DNA of 64,000 nt from positions 1,178,001 through 1,242,000 of the forward strand of contig NZ_JAQFWW010000001.1 of assembly GCF_027706145.1 (NCBI RefSeq). The letters run 5' to 3'. This DNA is from Bacillus changyiensis. GTDB lineage: Bacteria > Bacillota > Bacilli > Bacillales > Bacillaceae. Under the pieces are notes generated by a model. The model did not search any database, was not told the origin of the DNA, and was given only the letters and a program-made list of their open reading frames with translations. A program made the translations under genes and the position numbers. This document shows, in pieces, positions 45,357-55,222 of this stretch; within the stretch, counting starts at the first letter, position 1; the number at the start of each line of letters is the position of its first letter.

Positions 45357-46896
45357 ATGATTGTTTTGTTAAAATGTCTTTTAAAGCTCTTCTTAGGATT
45401 TTACCAGTAGAATTTTTCGGAATTTCATCTAAAAAAGTAATGGTTGATGGCCGTTTGTATTTAGCGAGATGTCTCTCGCAATGTGAAACAATCTCTTCTT
45501 CAGTCAATGTCTTCGATTTCGGTACAACATAACATTGCACCACTTCCCCCTTATTAGGATCAGGAACACCAATGACGACCGCTTCAGCGACATCGGGATG
45601 TTTGTACAGCACTTCTTCAACTTCTCTCGGATAGACATTGTAGCCACCGACAAGGATCATATCCTTTTTTCTGTCGACAATGTAAAAATATCCGTCTTCA
45701 TCTTGCCTTGCCAAATCGCCTGTATATAGCCAGCCATCTTTAATTGTATGAGCCGTTTCCTCAGGCATTTTATAATAACCCTTCATGACATTTGGTCCTT
45801 TAACAATCAGTTCACCTACTTGATTGGGTGGAAGTTCTTCACCAAACTCATTCACAACTTTGTTTTTTACATTAAGGATATTGGTACCAATTGAACCGGG
45901 TTTCCTTCCAGTATGAAATGGATTAAAGCACGCAACAGGTGATGCTTCTGATAAACCATAGCCTTCTAAAACAAGGACATTGAATTTTTTTTCAAAGTTG
46001 TTTAACAGGGCGACAGGCATAGCTGCTCCTCCTGAGATACAAATGCGGACAGAAGCAAATCCATCTTCATTTGCTCCCTCATGCTGGTACAAATAATTAT
46101 ACATTGTTGGGACACCAGCAAAAATTGTCGCTTTATGCTTTTTCACCAATTTAAAAACAGCAGACGGACTAAATTTTGGCATGATGAGAACGGCTGCTCC
46201 ATTCATAAGAGGAGCATTCATACAGACCGTTAGGCAAAACACATGAAACATTGGCAATGCTGCGACAACAAGATCATCTTCATCCATTGTTAAATATTGG
46301 GCAACATCATTAGCATTGGAATAGAGATTTTGATGTGTTAACATCGCTCCTTTTGGCTTTCCAGTCGTTCCTGATGTATAGAGAATCGCTGCAATATCAT
46401 CTTGATTTGGCTCAGAAAAAACCTGAACAGAAGATTTCATTAGATTTGCAAACGATTTCAATTTTTTGTTTACCTGAAGATTTTCTGACTCTTGAAGCGG
46501 TTCGCTTGTTTCACAAAGAATGACCTGTTCGATTTTTGGAAGCATTTCGTGCATCTTTTCGTATAATGGCAACAACTTCCCGTCTGCGACAACAACTTTT
46601 ACATCCCCATTCGTCAACAAATAACCAATTTCTGTTGGTGTATAGGTTGGATTGATGGGAATGATGACAGCTCCAGCTTTTAACGCTCCAAAAAAAGAAA
46701 TTAGAAAATGTGGTGTATTTCCTAAAAGCAGTGCAATATGATCACCTTTTTTTACCCCTATTTCATATAATCCCCCAGCAAAACGATCAATTTTTTCTTG
46801 TAGCCCCCCATATGTTTCTGTTTGATCTCCAAAAATATAAGCGGTCCTATCAGGCTTTAATTTAGCAGTCTCCCCTAGTTTTGAAACTAAATTCAT
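45355..46896 (-). CDS. lcfB: Long-chain fatty acid-CoA ligase LcfB (YhfL)
   Basis: 513 residues of the ANL superfamily: AMP-binding [45 protein letters not shown] and the catalytic-lysine region [11 protein letters not shown]. It activates long-chain fatty acids for beta-oxidation on the cytoplasmic side. AAAGGGGTGGGAG precedes the ATG. A FadR-type operator lies 18 bp upstream of the start, fitting fatty-acid-induced expression. Confidence 0.95.
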   Translation of the reverse strand: MNLVSKLGETAKLKPDRTAYIFGDQTETYGGLQEKIDRFAGGLYEIGVKKGDHIALLLGNTPHFLISFFGALKAGAVIIPINPTYTPTEIGYLLTNGDVKVVVADGKLLPLYEKMHEMLPKIEQVILCETSEPLQESENLQVNKKLKSFANLMKSSVQVFSEPNQDDIAAILYTSGTTGKPKGAMLTHQNLYSNANDVAQYLTMDEDDLVVAALPMFHVFCLTVCMNAPLMNGAAVLIMPKFSPSAVFKLVKKHKATIFAGVPTMYNYLYQHEGANEDGFASVRICISGGAAMPVALLNNFEKKFNVLVLEGYGLSEASPVACFNPFHTGRKPGSIGTNILNVKNKVVNEFGEELPPNQVGELIVKGPNVMKGYYKMPEETAHTIKDGWLYTGDLARQDEDGYFYIVDRKKDMILVGGYNVYPREVEEVLYKHPDVAEAVVIGVPDPNKGEVVQCYVVPKSKTLTEEEIVSHCERHLAKYKRPSTITFLDEIPKNSTGKILRRALKDILTKQS

Positions 46897-46914
46897 TCTC
46901 CCACCCCTTTAAAA

Positions 46915-46934
46915 ATGAATGAATAACCATTCAT
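46915..46934 (-). promoter_or_regulatory. FadR operator of lcfB
   Basis: Palindrome ATGAATGAATAACCATTCAT fits the Bacillus FadR (YsiA) box TGAATGAMTANTCATTCA with one deviation. It lies between the promoter and the start codon, where bound FadR would block elongation until acyl-CoA releases it. Confidence 0.8.
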
Positions 46935-46960
46935 TTTTTAAATAATCAAAATCTATTCCC

Positions 46961-46989
46961 ATTATAGTAAATGAACAAACAACACTCAA
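46961..46989 (-). promoter_or_regulatory. Sigma-A promoter of lcfB
   Basis: TTGAGT (46984-46989), 17-bp spacer, TATAAT (46961-46966) on the minus strand, about 65 bp before the ATG. Confidence 0.7.
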
Positions 46990-47048
46990 GACTCTAGCAG
47001 AAAATATCTTCCATCCCGATAAAAAAAGTCGCCTTTAGACGACTTTCT

Positions 47049-48038
47049 TTAATAAATCAGCTCAAAAAACTCTTCTTTTGAAATATTACCGAAATAAACT
47101 TTGAGATCAATGCCTTGAAGTGCTTCTTCAATGGTTTCTCGCCCATATTGAACACCTGATAGCTTTTCTTCAATTTCACTGACATCACCAACACCAAAAA
47201 AGTCCCCAAAAATTTTGCACTCTCGAATGATACCCTTTTGAACTTCCAGACGAATGTCAATCGATCCAGCTGAGAAACGTTTTGAATGCTGAAGGTTGAA
47301 TTTCGGTGATTTTCCATAGTTCCAATCCCAATTTTGATAGCGTTCTTTTGAGATTTGTTTGATCTGTTTCCAGTCTTCATCCGTTAATTTATACTCAGGA
47401 ATTTCTTCATCCGTATTAAAAATATAACGGAGCAACAATTGACGAAATTCCTCTGTCGTCATCTTTTCGTTTAGAAATTCACTAATATTGGCAACACGGC
47501 TGCGGATTGACTTAATTCCTTTAGACTCAATTTTTTCTTTTTTGACATTTAATGCTGAGACAACATGTTCGATTTCAGAGTCAAATAAAAGTGTTCCATG
47601 GCTAAACATTCTTCCCTTTGTTGAAAACTGGGCATTCCCAGAAATTTTTCGACCGTTTGCCATCAAATCGTTTCGGCCGCTCAACTCAGCTTTCACACCT
47701 AGCCGCTGTAAAGCAGCAACGACAGGTTCTGTGAACTTCTTAAAATTATGAAAGCTGTTGCCATCATCCTTGGTGATGAAGCTAAAATTCAAGTTTCCAA
47801 GATCATGATAGACTGCCCCACCTCCAGACAGCCGCCGCACAACAATAATCCCATTATCTTCAACATATTTCGTATTGATTTCTTCAATTGTATTTTGATT
47901 TTTGCCAATGATGATTGATGGTTGGTTGATGTAAAACAGTAAATATGTCTGTTCAGGATCAAGGTATTTTAAGCAGTACTCCTCAATTGCCAAATTGATT
48001 CGTGGATCTGTAATATGTTGATTATCTATAAATAGCAT
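47049..48038 (-). CDS. lplJ: Lipoate-protein ligase LplJ
   Basis: 329 residues from ATG 48038 (AAGGAGGAG); the frame is open to 48083 but without a site and overlapping yhfI. The LplA/BirA catalytic fold shows RRLSGGGAVYHDLGNLNFSF and the lysine loop GRNDLMANGRKISGNAQ, plus a C-terminal accessory domain. It attaches free lipoate to dehydrogenase and glycine-cleavage proteins. 13 nt after yhfI, likely one operon. Confidence 0.93.
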   Translation of the reverse strand: MLFIDNQHITDPRINLAIEEYCLKYLDPEQTYLLFYINQPSIIIGKNQNTIEEINTKYVEDNGIIVVRRLSGGGAVYHDLGNLNFSFITKDDGNSFHNFKKFTEPVVAALQRLGVKAELSGRNDLMANGRKISGNAQFSTKGRMFSHGTLLFDSEIEHVVSALNVKKEKIESKGIKSIRSRVANISEFLNEKMTTEEFRQLLLRYIFNTDEEIPEYKLTDEDWKQIKQISKERYQNWDWNYGKSPKFNLQHSKRFSAGSIDIRLEVQKGIIRECKIFGDFFGVGDVSEIEEKLSGVQYGRETIEEALQGIDLKVYFGNISKEEFFELIY

Positions 48039-48051
48039 GTCCGCTCCTCCT

Positions 48052-48786
48052 TTAGTCTCCCCAAACAAAACCAGTTTTCGCAAGATGAACTCCTCTATTA
48101 AAAACGGTTTTTGCCTCTTCTATTAGCTTTTGATGATCTCCAAAGTGTGGCAAATGTGTTAGCAAAAGTTGTCCAACTCTAGCATCCCGTGCTATGCGGC
48201 CCGCATCAAGACTGTTTAAATGTCCGGCATTTGTCCCATCCTGATCAGCATAAAAGCTACACTCACTCATTAATAAATCAGCTCCATCTGAAAAAGGGAT
48301 AAACGATTCTTGAAAACTTGAATCTGCTGTATAAACAACAGAGTGTACACCATCTGTAATTCGCATGGCAAAACAATCAACCGGATGGACTGTCTTCAAA
48401 AAATTCACCGTAAACGGCCCTACTGTTAGAGGTTTTTCTGAATCATACGCTCTTCCTACAGTATGGGTTTTATATGTAAGGCGCAAAAATTGTCCTTCAT
48501 CAAACGAATGTCCATATATCGGAAGTACCTGTTCGCCTTTTCCCAGCTGTGAACCGACCAATTTGGCAAACTGTAAAGGCCCAATGTCAGCTATATGATC
48601 ATGGTGATAATGAGATAAAATAACGGCGTTTAGCTTTTCAACAGGTATAAATTGCTGAAGCTTAGACAAAACCGCACTGCCGCAATCAATAAGCAGCGAA
48701 TAATCCCCTGATTGCAACAAATAACCGGAAGTCGCTTCATTTGCTGCAGGAAAACCGCCATAACAGCCAATAACCGTAATCTTCAT
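48052..48786 (-). CDS. yhfI: Metallo-beta-lactamase-fold hydrolase YhfI
   Basis: 244 residues with the metal-binding motif SHYHHDHIADI (HxHxDH), then TADSSF and the distal HLPHFGD. It is similar to RNase Z/AtsA-type hydrolases; the substrate is unknown. AGAGGTG precedes the ATG. Upstream of lplJ in the same unit. Confidence 0.88.
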   Translation of the reverse strand: MKITVIGCYGGFPAANEATSGYLLQSGDYSLLIDCGSAVLSKLQQFIPVEKLNAVILSHYHHDHIADIGPLQFAKLVGSQLGKGEQVLPIYGHSFDEGQFLRLTYKTHTVGRAYDSEKPLTVGPFTVNFLKTVHPVDCFAMRITDGVHSVVYTADSSFQESFIPFSDGADLLMSECSFYADQDGTNAGHLNSLDAGRIARDARVGQLLLTHLPHFGDHQKLIEEAKTVFNRGVHLAKTGFVWGD

Positions 48787-48960
48787 GTTTATGACACCTC
48801 TTTTTATGAATTCCCTTATTCAATATACCCATTTTTCTGTGAAAATGCATGCTTTATGTTTTGTCATAAAATGTCCTCACATTTGTCATGAAACAGCCAT
48901 TGCACTCAATTGAACTGTTATAATACAATGATGGTAATTAATTGAACTGGGGGAATCACA

Positions 48961-49095
48961 ATGCTTGCGAAAATTACCGATTTTTTCAGAAATTTACCTG
49001 CCAAAAAATGCACAAAATGCGGTCACGACATAGAAGAACAGCATGAATGTTATGGAAATACATGCTGCAAATGTTTAAAGGTGAAAGAGCTTTAA
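48961..49095 (+). CDS. yhfH: YhfH, small zinc-ribbon-like protein
   Basis: 44 residues, read directly from the sequence. Cys17/Cys20 (CTKC) and Cys30, Cys35, Cys36, Cys38 form a putative zinc ribbon, as in the YhfH family. The start MLAKITDFFRNLPAKKC follows a GGGGGA site. Promoter elements TTGCAC/TACAAT (18-bp spacer) lie just upstream, and a strong terminator follows. Function unknown. Confidence 0.85.
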   Translation: MLAKITDFFRNLPAKKCTKCGHDIEEQHECYGNTCCKCLKVKEL

Positions 49096-49109
49096 ACAAT
49101 GATAAGATA

Positions 49110-49157
49110 AAAAGCTGACGAATGGGATTTTCCACCTCCCATTCGTCAGCTTTTTTT
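49110..49157 (+). terminator. Terminator of yhfH
   Basis: Eighteen-base perfect stem AAAAGCTGACGAATGGGA (49110-49127) / TCCCATTCGTCAGCTTTT (49137-49154) with a T7 tract. Confidence 0.95.
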
Positions 49158-49341
49158 GTTTTGATCATTCTATTCAAAATTTATTTTTTCAGATTAACAG
49201 TGATCAATCCTTTCGTTCTAAATTTTCAATCTATTCGGACGTTTTTTTTATTGGACGAAGTGCTTTTTATTTCGATATACTTAATTTAATGTTTATTTCA
49301 TTAATTTTCTAATATAATAATTGAATGTTGGGAGGGTGTCT

Positions 49342-50628
49342 ATGAAAAAATTTAAAATGGGTATGGCCACGCAAATTTTTCTTGGATTGATTTTAGGTGT
49401 AGCTGTTGGTGCCATTTGGTTTGGAAATCCAGCTGTGGAAAGGTATCTTCAACCGATTGGCGATTTATTTTTAAGATTAATCAAAATGATTGTTATTCCC
49501 ATCGTTGTATCCAGTTTAATCGTTGGTGTCGCTGGTGCTGGTAATGGTAAAAAAATTGGTCGGCTTGGATTTCGGACAATTCTTTATTTTGAGATCATTA
49601 CTACTTTTGCAATTTTGTTAGGTCTTTTACTAGGAAACCTTTTGCATCCTGGAGAGGGCATTCACTTTTCTAATCATGAGAAAACAGATATTAGCCAGTA
49701 TGTTCAAAGCGAAAAAGAAGCAGGGAAAACATCGATTGCAGATACATTTCTGCACATTGTACCAACAAACTTTTTCCACTCTCTAGCTGATGGAGACATG
49801 TTGGCGATCATTTGCTTTACCGTCCTTTTTGCATTAGGTGTTTCAGCGATCGGTGAAAAAGGAAAACCGGTTCTTTCCTTTTTTGAAGCGACTTCCCAAG
49901 CGATGTTTCATGTTGTAAACCTCGTGATGAAGATTGCACCATTTGGTGTGTTTGCCTTAATCGGTGTTACAGTTTCAAAATTCGGTTTTTCTTCGCTTCT
50001 TTCATTAGGAAAACTCGTTTTACTCGTTTATTTTGCATTAGCATTTTTCTTGTTTGTCATTTTTGGTATTGTCGGTAAATTGACCGGGATTCATATATTA
50101 AAATTTTTATCTTACATAAAAGACGAGCTACTGCTTGCTTTTAGTACATCAAGTTCAGAAACCGTTCTTCCCCGTGTGATGGAAAAGATGGAGAAAATCG
50201 GCTGTCCGAAAGCGATTGTTTCGTTTGTGATTCCGATTGGCTATACATTCAATCTTGATGGTTCTGTTTTGTACCAAGCGATTGCCACATTGTTTTTGGC
50301 ACAGGTATACGGGATTGACTTGTCAATCGGTCAGCAAATTTCATTAATTGTTGTACTGATGATTACATCAAAAGGAATGGCTGCTGTACCTGGCACATCT
50401 TTTGTCGTTCTTTTAGCGACACTCGGAACGATTGGCATCCCGAGTGAAGGGCTAGCATTTATTGCAGGTGTCGATCGTATTATGGACATGGCACGCACAG
50501 TCGTTAATCTCACAGGAAACGCTCTTGCTGCGGTCGTCATGTCAAAATGGGAAGGCGAATATAATATGATCAAAGGACAAGCAGAATTGAATAAACTAAA
50601 ACCTCAAGATATGAAAATGTCTAGCTGA
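49342..50628 (+). CDS. gltT: Proton/sodium-glutamate symporter GltT
   Basis: 428 residues from ATG 49342 (GGGAGGG site). Dicarboxylate/amino acid:cation symporter family: the serine-rich re-entrant loop AFSTSSSETVLP, the unwound-helix motif FVIPIGYTFNLDGS, and the second hairpin AAVPGTSFVVLLATLG; NLTGN carries the Asn near the substrate site. Imports glutamate/aspartate. A TATAAT sequence lies about 25 bp upstream. Confidence 0.94.
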   Translation: MKKFKMGMATQIFLGLILGVAVGAIWFGNPAVERYLQPIGDLFLRLIKMIVIPIVVSSLIVGVAGAGNGKKIGRLGFRTILYFEIITTFAILLGLLLGNLLHPGEGIHFSNHEKTDISQYVQSEKEAGKTSIADTFLHIVPTNFFHSLADGDMLAIICFTVLFALGVSAIGEKGKPVLSFFEATSQAMFHVVNLVMKIAPFGVFALIGVTVSKFGFSSLLSLGKLVLLVYFALAFFLFVIFGIVGKLTGIHILKFLSYIKDELLLAFSTSSSETVLPRVMEKMEKIGCPKAIVSFVIPIGYTFNLDGSVLYQAIATLFLAQVYGIDLSIGQQISLIVVLMITSKGMAAVPGTSFVVLLATLGTIGIPSEGLAFIAGVDRIMDMARTVVNLTGNALAAVVMSKWEGEYNMIKGQAELNKLKPQDMKMSS

Positions 50629-50648
50629 ATGAGATCTTTACCAATAGA

Positions 50649-50684
50649 AAAAACGCATATTTCCGATTAGGAAAGATGCGTTTC
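50649..50684 (+). terminator. Terminator of gltT
   Basis: AAACGCAT...TTCC / GGAA...ATGCGTTT hairpin 20 nt after the stop. A second GC-rich hairpin ending in TTTTTTT (50763-50808) follows and may act as a backup or serve the convergent yhfE. Confidence 0.7.
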
Positions 50685-50806
50685 AGATTGATTCATAAAC
50701 CCGTCCAATCATTTTCCTCATTTTCACATATGCTGTCCTATAGAAAAAGAGATCCATTTTTATCCATCCAAAGCGACGTCCGGCCGCTTCGGGTGGCTTT
50801 TTTTTC

Positions 50807-51850
50807 CTATTCGATCATTTCAGACTGAACATAATGATATAGAAGCTTTGCTGTATGTTCCAAAGATCTCTTATGTGTTCTTTCAAATGCATGAGAAGCA
50901 TCTATTCCTGGACCAATCAAACCGTGGACGATATCATACCCAGCATGAACCGCAGCAGATGCATCTGATCCATAGTACGGATAAATGTCTAATTTATAGT
51001 CTATCCCATGTTTTTCACAAAGCTTGACAAGGTTTTGTCTAAGTTTGTAATGATATGGACCACTTGCATCTTTTACACAAATCGATACCGTATACTCATC
51101 TGATGATTGTCCATCGCCGATTGCTCCCATATCAACAGCCATATATTCAACAGTTTCAGACGGAATATTAGAATTGCCGCCATAACCGATTTCTTCATTA
51201 TTAGAGATTAAAAAATGCGTTGTATAAGGAAGACTGATGTTTTCCGACTTAATTTTTTTAATTAGTTGAAGCAATAAGGCCACACTTGCTTTGTCATCCA
51301 AATGACGAGATTTGATAAAGCCACTAGACGTGATCTCGACCCTTGGATTGAAAGAAATAAAGTCACCGACATGAATTCCGAGTGCCCTCGTCTCTTTTTC
51401 ATCACAAACAGGCTCATCAATTCGCACTTCCATATTCTTTTGGTTGCGTTCAGCTTTTCCCGCATCTTTATAAACATGAACAGAAGTTTGGTGCATTAAA
51501 ATGGTTCCGCTATATACTTTTCCTGAGGAAGTGGTAATTTGGCAGTACTCACCTTCAATTGAGTGATAGTTAAAACCCCCAATCAAATCGATTTTCAGAC
51601 GACCGTCTTCTTTAATCTCTTTTACCATTGCACCAAGTGTATCAACATGCGCGGTCAATACCCTGTGCCGTGCCTTGTCGCGTCCAGGAATGACAGCGAT
51701 CAGACCGCCTTTTTGAGTTCGTTTCGTTTCGATTCCTTGTTCCTTAAGCAAACATTTAATAAAGTCAATGATCCCATATGTATTTCCTGTCGGACTAGGT
51801 ATTGAGACTAGCTGTTTAATCAGTTGCATCGTTTCATGAACAGATCCCAT
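50807..51850 (-). CDS. yhfE: M42-family aminopeptidase/glutamyl peptidase YhfE
   Basis: 347 residues. Metallopeptidase motifs of the M42 (tetrahedral aminopeptidase) family: LTAHVDTLG near residue 65, the bridging HLDDKAS, ISNNEEIGYGG with the catalytic Glu pair, and the C-terminal GPGIDASHAFERTHKRS. Cytoplasmic, probably oligomeric; it trims peptides. AGAGGAGG precedes the ATG. Confidence 0.9.
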   Translation of the reverse strand: MGSVHETMQLIKQLVSIPSPTGNTYGIIDFIKCLLKEQGIETKRTQKGGLIAVIPGRDKARHRVLTAHVDTLGAMVKEIKEDGRLKIDLIGGFNYHSIEGEYCQITTSSGKVYSGTILMHQTSVHVYKDAGKAERNQKNMEVRIDEPVCDEKETRALGIHVGDFISFNPRVEITSSGFIKSRHLDDKASVALLLQLIKKIKSENISLPYTTHFLISNNEEIGYGGNSNIPSETVEYMAVDMGAIGDGQSSDEYTVSICVKDASGPYHYKLRQNLVKLCEKHGIDYKLDIYPYYGSDASAAVHAGYDIVHGLIGPGIDASHAFERTHKRSLEHTAKLLYHYVQSEMIE

Positions 51851-51909
51851 TCTGATTCCTCCTCTGGTATTTCTTTATTTAGTATACATGATTCAGACTG
51901 ATGAGAAAA

Positions 51910-51926
51910 TTAGCACCAGATACTAA
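51910..51926 (+). promoter_or_regulatory. Candidate FapR operator of fabHB
   Basis: TTAGCACCAGATACTAA, a 17-bp imperfect palindrome resembling FapR sites (TTAGTA...TACTAA), overlaps the -35 region of a promoter whose TATAAT is at 51937-51942. fabHB belongs to the FapR regulon in B. subtilis. Confidence 0.72.
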
Positions 51927-51964
51927 TATCTTGTGCTATAATATAAAAAAGGAGAGTGAGCTTT

Positions 51965-52957
51965 ATGAATGGATCAAAAGCACGAATTTCTGCAATCGGT
52001 ACTTATGTTCCAGAAAAACGGCTGACAAACAAAGATTTGGAAAGAATGGTTGACACTTCTAATGAATGGATTATCCAACGGACGGGCATGAGAGAACGCC
52101 GATTGGCAAGTGAACATGAATTCACATCAGATCTTTGTATTCAAGCTGTCAAAGATTTAAAAAATAGATATGCTGGCACACTTGATGATATTGAGCTGGT
52201 CATCGTCTCTACAACAACTGCCGACTACTCCTTTCCAAGCACAGCTTGTCAAGTTCAAGAATACTTTGGTTGGACTGACATTGGAGCAGTTGATTTAAAT
52301 GCAACTTGTGCTGGTTTAACATACGCTCTTCATGTTGCCAACGGCCTCATTACCTCAGGACTGCACAGGAAAATTCTTGTCATTGCTGGAGAAACATTAT
52401 CAAAAGTAACAGATTACACAGACGGTAGTTCATGTATTTTATTTGGAGATGGGGCAGGTGCTTTATTGATCGAACGAGAAGAACAAAGTCCGAGCTTTAT
52501 TACGTTTGTCCAAAGTACAAATGGAGATGGAGCTAGACACTTGTACAGAACAGGTTTAAGAAATGATTTAAAAGGAGAACAACTGAAGGGGAACGGGAAA
52601 ATGATCCAAAATGGACGCGAAGTCTATAAATGGGCGGTGCGAACTATCCCTGAAGGAATTCAAAAACTACTTAAACAGGCAGAAATGCAAATTGAACAGA
52701 TCGATTGGTTCGTACCTCACAGCGCTAACTTGAGAATGATAGAATCGATTTGTGAAAAAGCGGCAATTCCCATTGAAAAAGCACTAACAAGTGTCGAATG
52801 GTTTGGCAATACATCTTCGGCATCCATTGTTCTCGCTCTCGATCACGCGGTTCAAAACAAGATGTTGAAGGAAGGGGAGACTCTCTTACTTTTTGGCTTT
52901 GGCGGTGGTCTTACATACACAGGAATGATTGTAAAATGGGGTGTGAAAACATTCTAA
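51965..52957 (+). CDS. fabHB: 3-oxoacyl-ACP synthase III FabHB (YhfB)
   Basis: 330 residues from ATG 51965; the open frame from 51956 (GTG) lies within the ribosome binding site AAAGGAGAG. The catalytic triad is visible: Cys in LNATCAGLTYA, His in PHSANLRMI and Asn in WFGNTSSAS. It starts (branched-chain) fatty acid synthesis by condensing acyl-CoA with malonyl-ACP. This is the secondary FabH of Bacillus; the primary one lies elsewhere. Confidence 0.94.
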   Translation: MNGSKARISAIGTYVPEKRLTNKDLERMVDTSNEWIIQRTGMRERRLASEHEFTSDLCIQAVKDLKNRYAGTLDDIELVIVSTTTADYSFPSTACQVQEYFGWTDIGAVDLNATCAGLTYALHVANGLITSGLHRKILVIAGETLSKVTDYTDGSSCILFGDGAGALLIEREEQSPSFITFVQSTNGDGARHLYRTGLRNDLKGEQLKGNGKMIQNGREVYKWAVRTIPEGIQKLLKQAEMQIEQIDWFVPHSANLRMIESICEKAAIPIEKALTSVEWFGNTSSASIVLALDHAVQNKMLKEGETLLLFGFGGGLTYTGMIVKWGVKTF

Positions 52958-52962
52958 CCAAA

Positions 52963-52998
52963 AAAAGCGGACATCGTTAATTGATGTCCGCTTTTCAT
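52963..52998. terminator. Bidirectional terminator between fabHB and yhgE
   Basis: AAAAGCGGACATC (52963-52975) / GATGTCCGCTTTT (52983-52995) between convergent genes. Confidence 0.9.
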
Positions 52999-55164
52999 CT
53001 ATGAAGCAGGCTGTTCTGTCACTTTTCCTTTTCTCAACAAGACCCCGAAATAGACTATGATCAATGCCATCATCATGATAGAAATGGCGCCGAGTACCTC
53101 AGCTTGTTCCCACATATAACCATAATCTCCACTTGATATAATAGCTCTGTAACCAGCAATACTGTAAGTCATCGGAAGTGCAGCATGAACCGTTTGGAAA
53201 AATTCAGGAACAAGCGCTACTGGGAATGTTCCACCACTTCCTCCGAGTTGAAGCACAAGTATGATAACAGCGATAAACCGACCGGGGTTACCCAGTGCTG
53301 CTGCCAAAAACTGAATGATTAGCACACATGTGATACTCATGATGATACTAAATACATAAAATCTCCAGATACTTTCTACTTCAAGACCGATCCCGAAGAG
53401 AATGATTGTGCAGGCAATAACAGCTTGCAAAATCCCAACTGGAAGAAGAATACTAAACTTACTAAAGAACCAACTTAATGCCGATTCAGGTCGACCTGAA
53501 GGCTCTTTTACATCAAACACAACGGTAATCATTAAGGCACCGACAAATAAACCTAGCGATAAAATATATGGTGTTAATCCAGTTCCATAATTTGAAACAT
53601 TGTTAATTTTGTCGTCATCAACACCAACAGGATCAGAAAACATATGATAGTTATCTTTCCCCGCTTTAATATCCCCTGTCTTATCAGCCGCATCAGAAAG
53701 TTTATTTGATAGCTTGCCACTTCCATCAGACAGTTTCCCGAGACCTTCATCAAGTGTTGTGGCGCCACCTGCAAGTTTAGACGAAGCATCTTCTAACTTT
53801 TTAGAAGCACTTTTTAGATCTGCAAACTTATCTGTTAGCTTCTGACTGCCATCAGCAATTTTAGAAGAGCCATCTTTAGCTTGAGAAAATTTTTCATTAT
53901 ATGCAGATAACCCATCTGTCAGACTGCCCATTCCCTTTTGAATTTTTTGTGAACCTGTATAAAGTTTGTTTACCCCATCAGGTACTTCTTTTAATTCCTG
54001 AATTTTCTTTTTAATATTCGAAAGATCAGGCAGTTTACTAAAATCGGGAATTTTCGATTTCAATTGGTCTAATGCAGGCAGTTTTATATCTCCTGTCTTC
54101 TCTTCTATCTGTTTTGCCAAAGCTGCTTTTTGTTCTTTTGTCAACAGATTGCTGGATTCAATAATTTGTTTAATATTACCTTTTTGACTTTTCAATGCTT
54201 TTTCAAGTTTTGTAATCTCAGCCGCAATTTGAGTAATTTCTTTTTTAGCTTTTTCAGCATTCGAAAGTGTGGTTTCAAGTTGTGTAATATTTTCATCTGA
54301 AATCAATTTTTCAAATTGACTCAATTTCTGAGCTTTTTCATTCATCTGCTCTAAACCTGAGACAAGCGGTGACATACCTTCCTGCAGTTTTTTTGAGCCG
54401 TCATAGAGCTCACCGCTTTTTTGTTGGAATTGAGCAAGTGCTGAATCAAGCTCATGGATTTTTTTGTTTAACGTTGCATTCCCTGCTCCGAATTTATCCA
54501 TCCCTTCTTTATTAAATTCCATTTGTGATTTTGCTAATTTTTTTAAATTCTTTTCAAGCTTTTGACTGCCCTCTTTCGCATTTTTTAAGCCCTGATCAAG
54601 TTTTCCGGCTCCTTCACTTGCTTGAACAAGCCCTTTAGCAAGTTTACCGAAATTATCAAATATGACTTCAGCATACTGCTCTGTGATTTCTGAACCGACA
54701 GAATGTTGAAGCTTCTCAATAGCCTTATCACTGATTTGCGCACCGACATAATTTCGGCCGGCATTTGTATGATAGATTAATTGTAGTTTTTTCGGTTTCT
54801 TATCTAATACGGTGCTGGCATTTTTCGAGAAATCTTTAGGGATTTCAACCACCATGTAATACTCCTCATTTTTCAGACCATCTAATGCTTCATCTTTTGA
54901 TGTAAAATGCCAGTCAAACTTTTTATCTTCCTTCATTTTTTTGACAAGATCGTCACCGATGTGAAGATCTTTTCCCTCATATGTTGTTCCCTTGTCAGCA
55001 TTCACAACAGCCACAGGAAGCTGATCGACATTTCCATAAGGATCCCAGTATGCTGCCAAAAAGACGCTACTGTAAATCAGCGGAATAAAGAGAACTCCGA
55101 TAACAGAAATCAACAGTTTTTTATTTGTATACAGTTCTCTCCACTGGTTTCGTAAAACATTCAT
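52999..55164 (-). CDS. yhgE: YhgE/Pip-family membrane protein
   Basis: 721 residues. One N-terminal membrane helix, then a ~500-residue external region rich in YhgE-type heptad and 'DGSKKL..G...L..G' repeats (pip domain), and five or six C-terminal membrane helices of the ABC-2 type. Related proteins serve as phage receptors (Lactococcus Pip) and as parts of type VII secretion (YueB/EsaA-like). The role here is unknown. It follows yhgD by 58 bp and is likely controlled by it. Confidence 0.9.
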   Translation of the reverse strand: MNVLRNQWRELYTNKKLLISVIGVLFIPLIYSSVFLAAYWDPYGNVDQLPVAVVNADKGTTYEGKDLHIGDDLVKKMKEDKKFDWHFTSKDEALDGLKNEEYYMVVEIPKDFSKNASTVLDKKPKKLQLIYHTNAGRNYVGAQISDKAIEKLQHSVGSEITEQYAEVIFDNFGKLAKGLVQASEGAGKLDQGLKNAKEGSQKLEKNLKKLAKSQMEFNKEGMDKFGAGNATLNKKIHELDSALAQFQQKSGELYDGSKKLQEGMSPLVSGLEQMNEKAQKLSQFEKLISDENITQLETTLSNAEKAKKEITQIAAEITKLEKALKSQKGNIKQIIESSNLLTKEQKAALAKQIEEKTGDIKLPALDQLKSKIPDFSKLPDLSNIKKKIQELKEVPDGVNKLYTGSQKIQKGMGSLTDGLSAYNEKFSQAKDGSSKIADGSQKLTDKFADLKSASKKLEDASSKLAGGATTLDEGLGKLSDGSGKLSNKLSDAADKTGDIKAGKDNYHMFSDPVGVDDDKINNVSNYGTGLTPYILSLGLFVGALMITVVFDVKEPSGRPESALSWFFSKFSILLPVGILQAVIACTIILFGIGLEVESIWRFYVFSIIMSITCVLIIQFLAAALGNPGRFIAVIILVLQLGGSGGTFPVALVPEFFQTVHAALPMTYSIAGYRAIISSGDYGYMWEQAEVLGAISIMMMALIIVYFGVLLRKGKVTEQPAS

Positions 55165-55222
55165 TGTTGATACGCCTCCTAAAAATTGGCCGCACTTTTT
55201 GGCCCTTTAAAAAAAGGATTAT

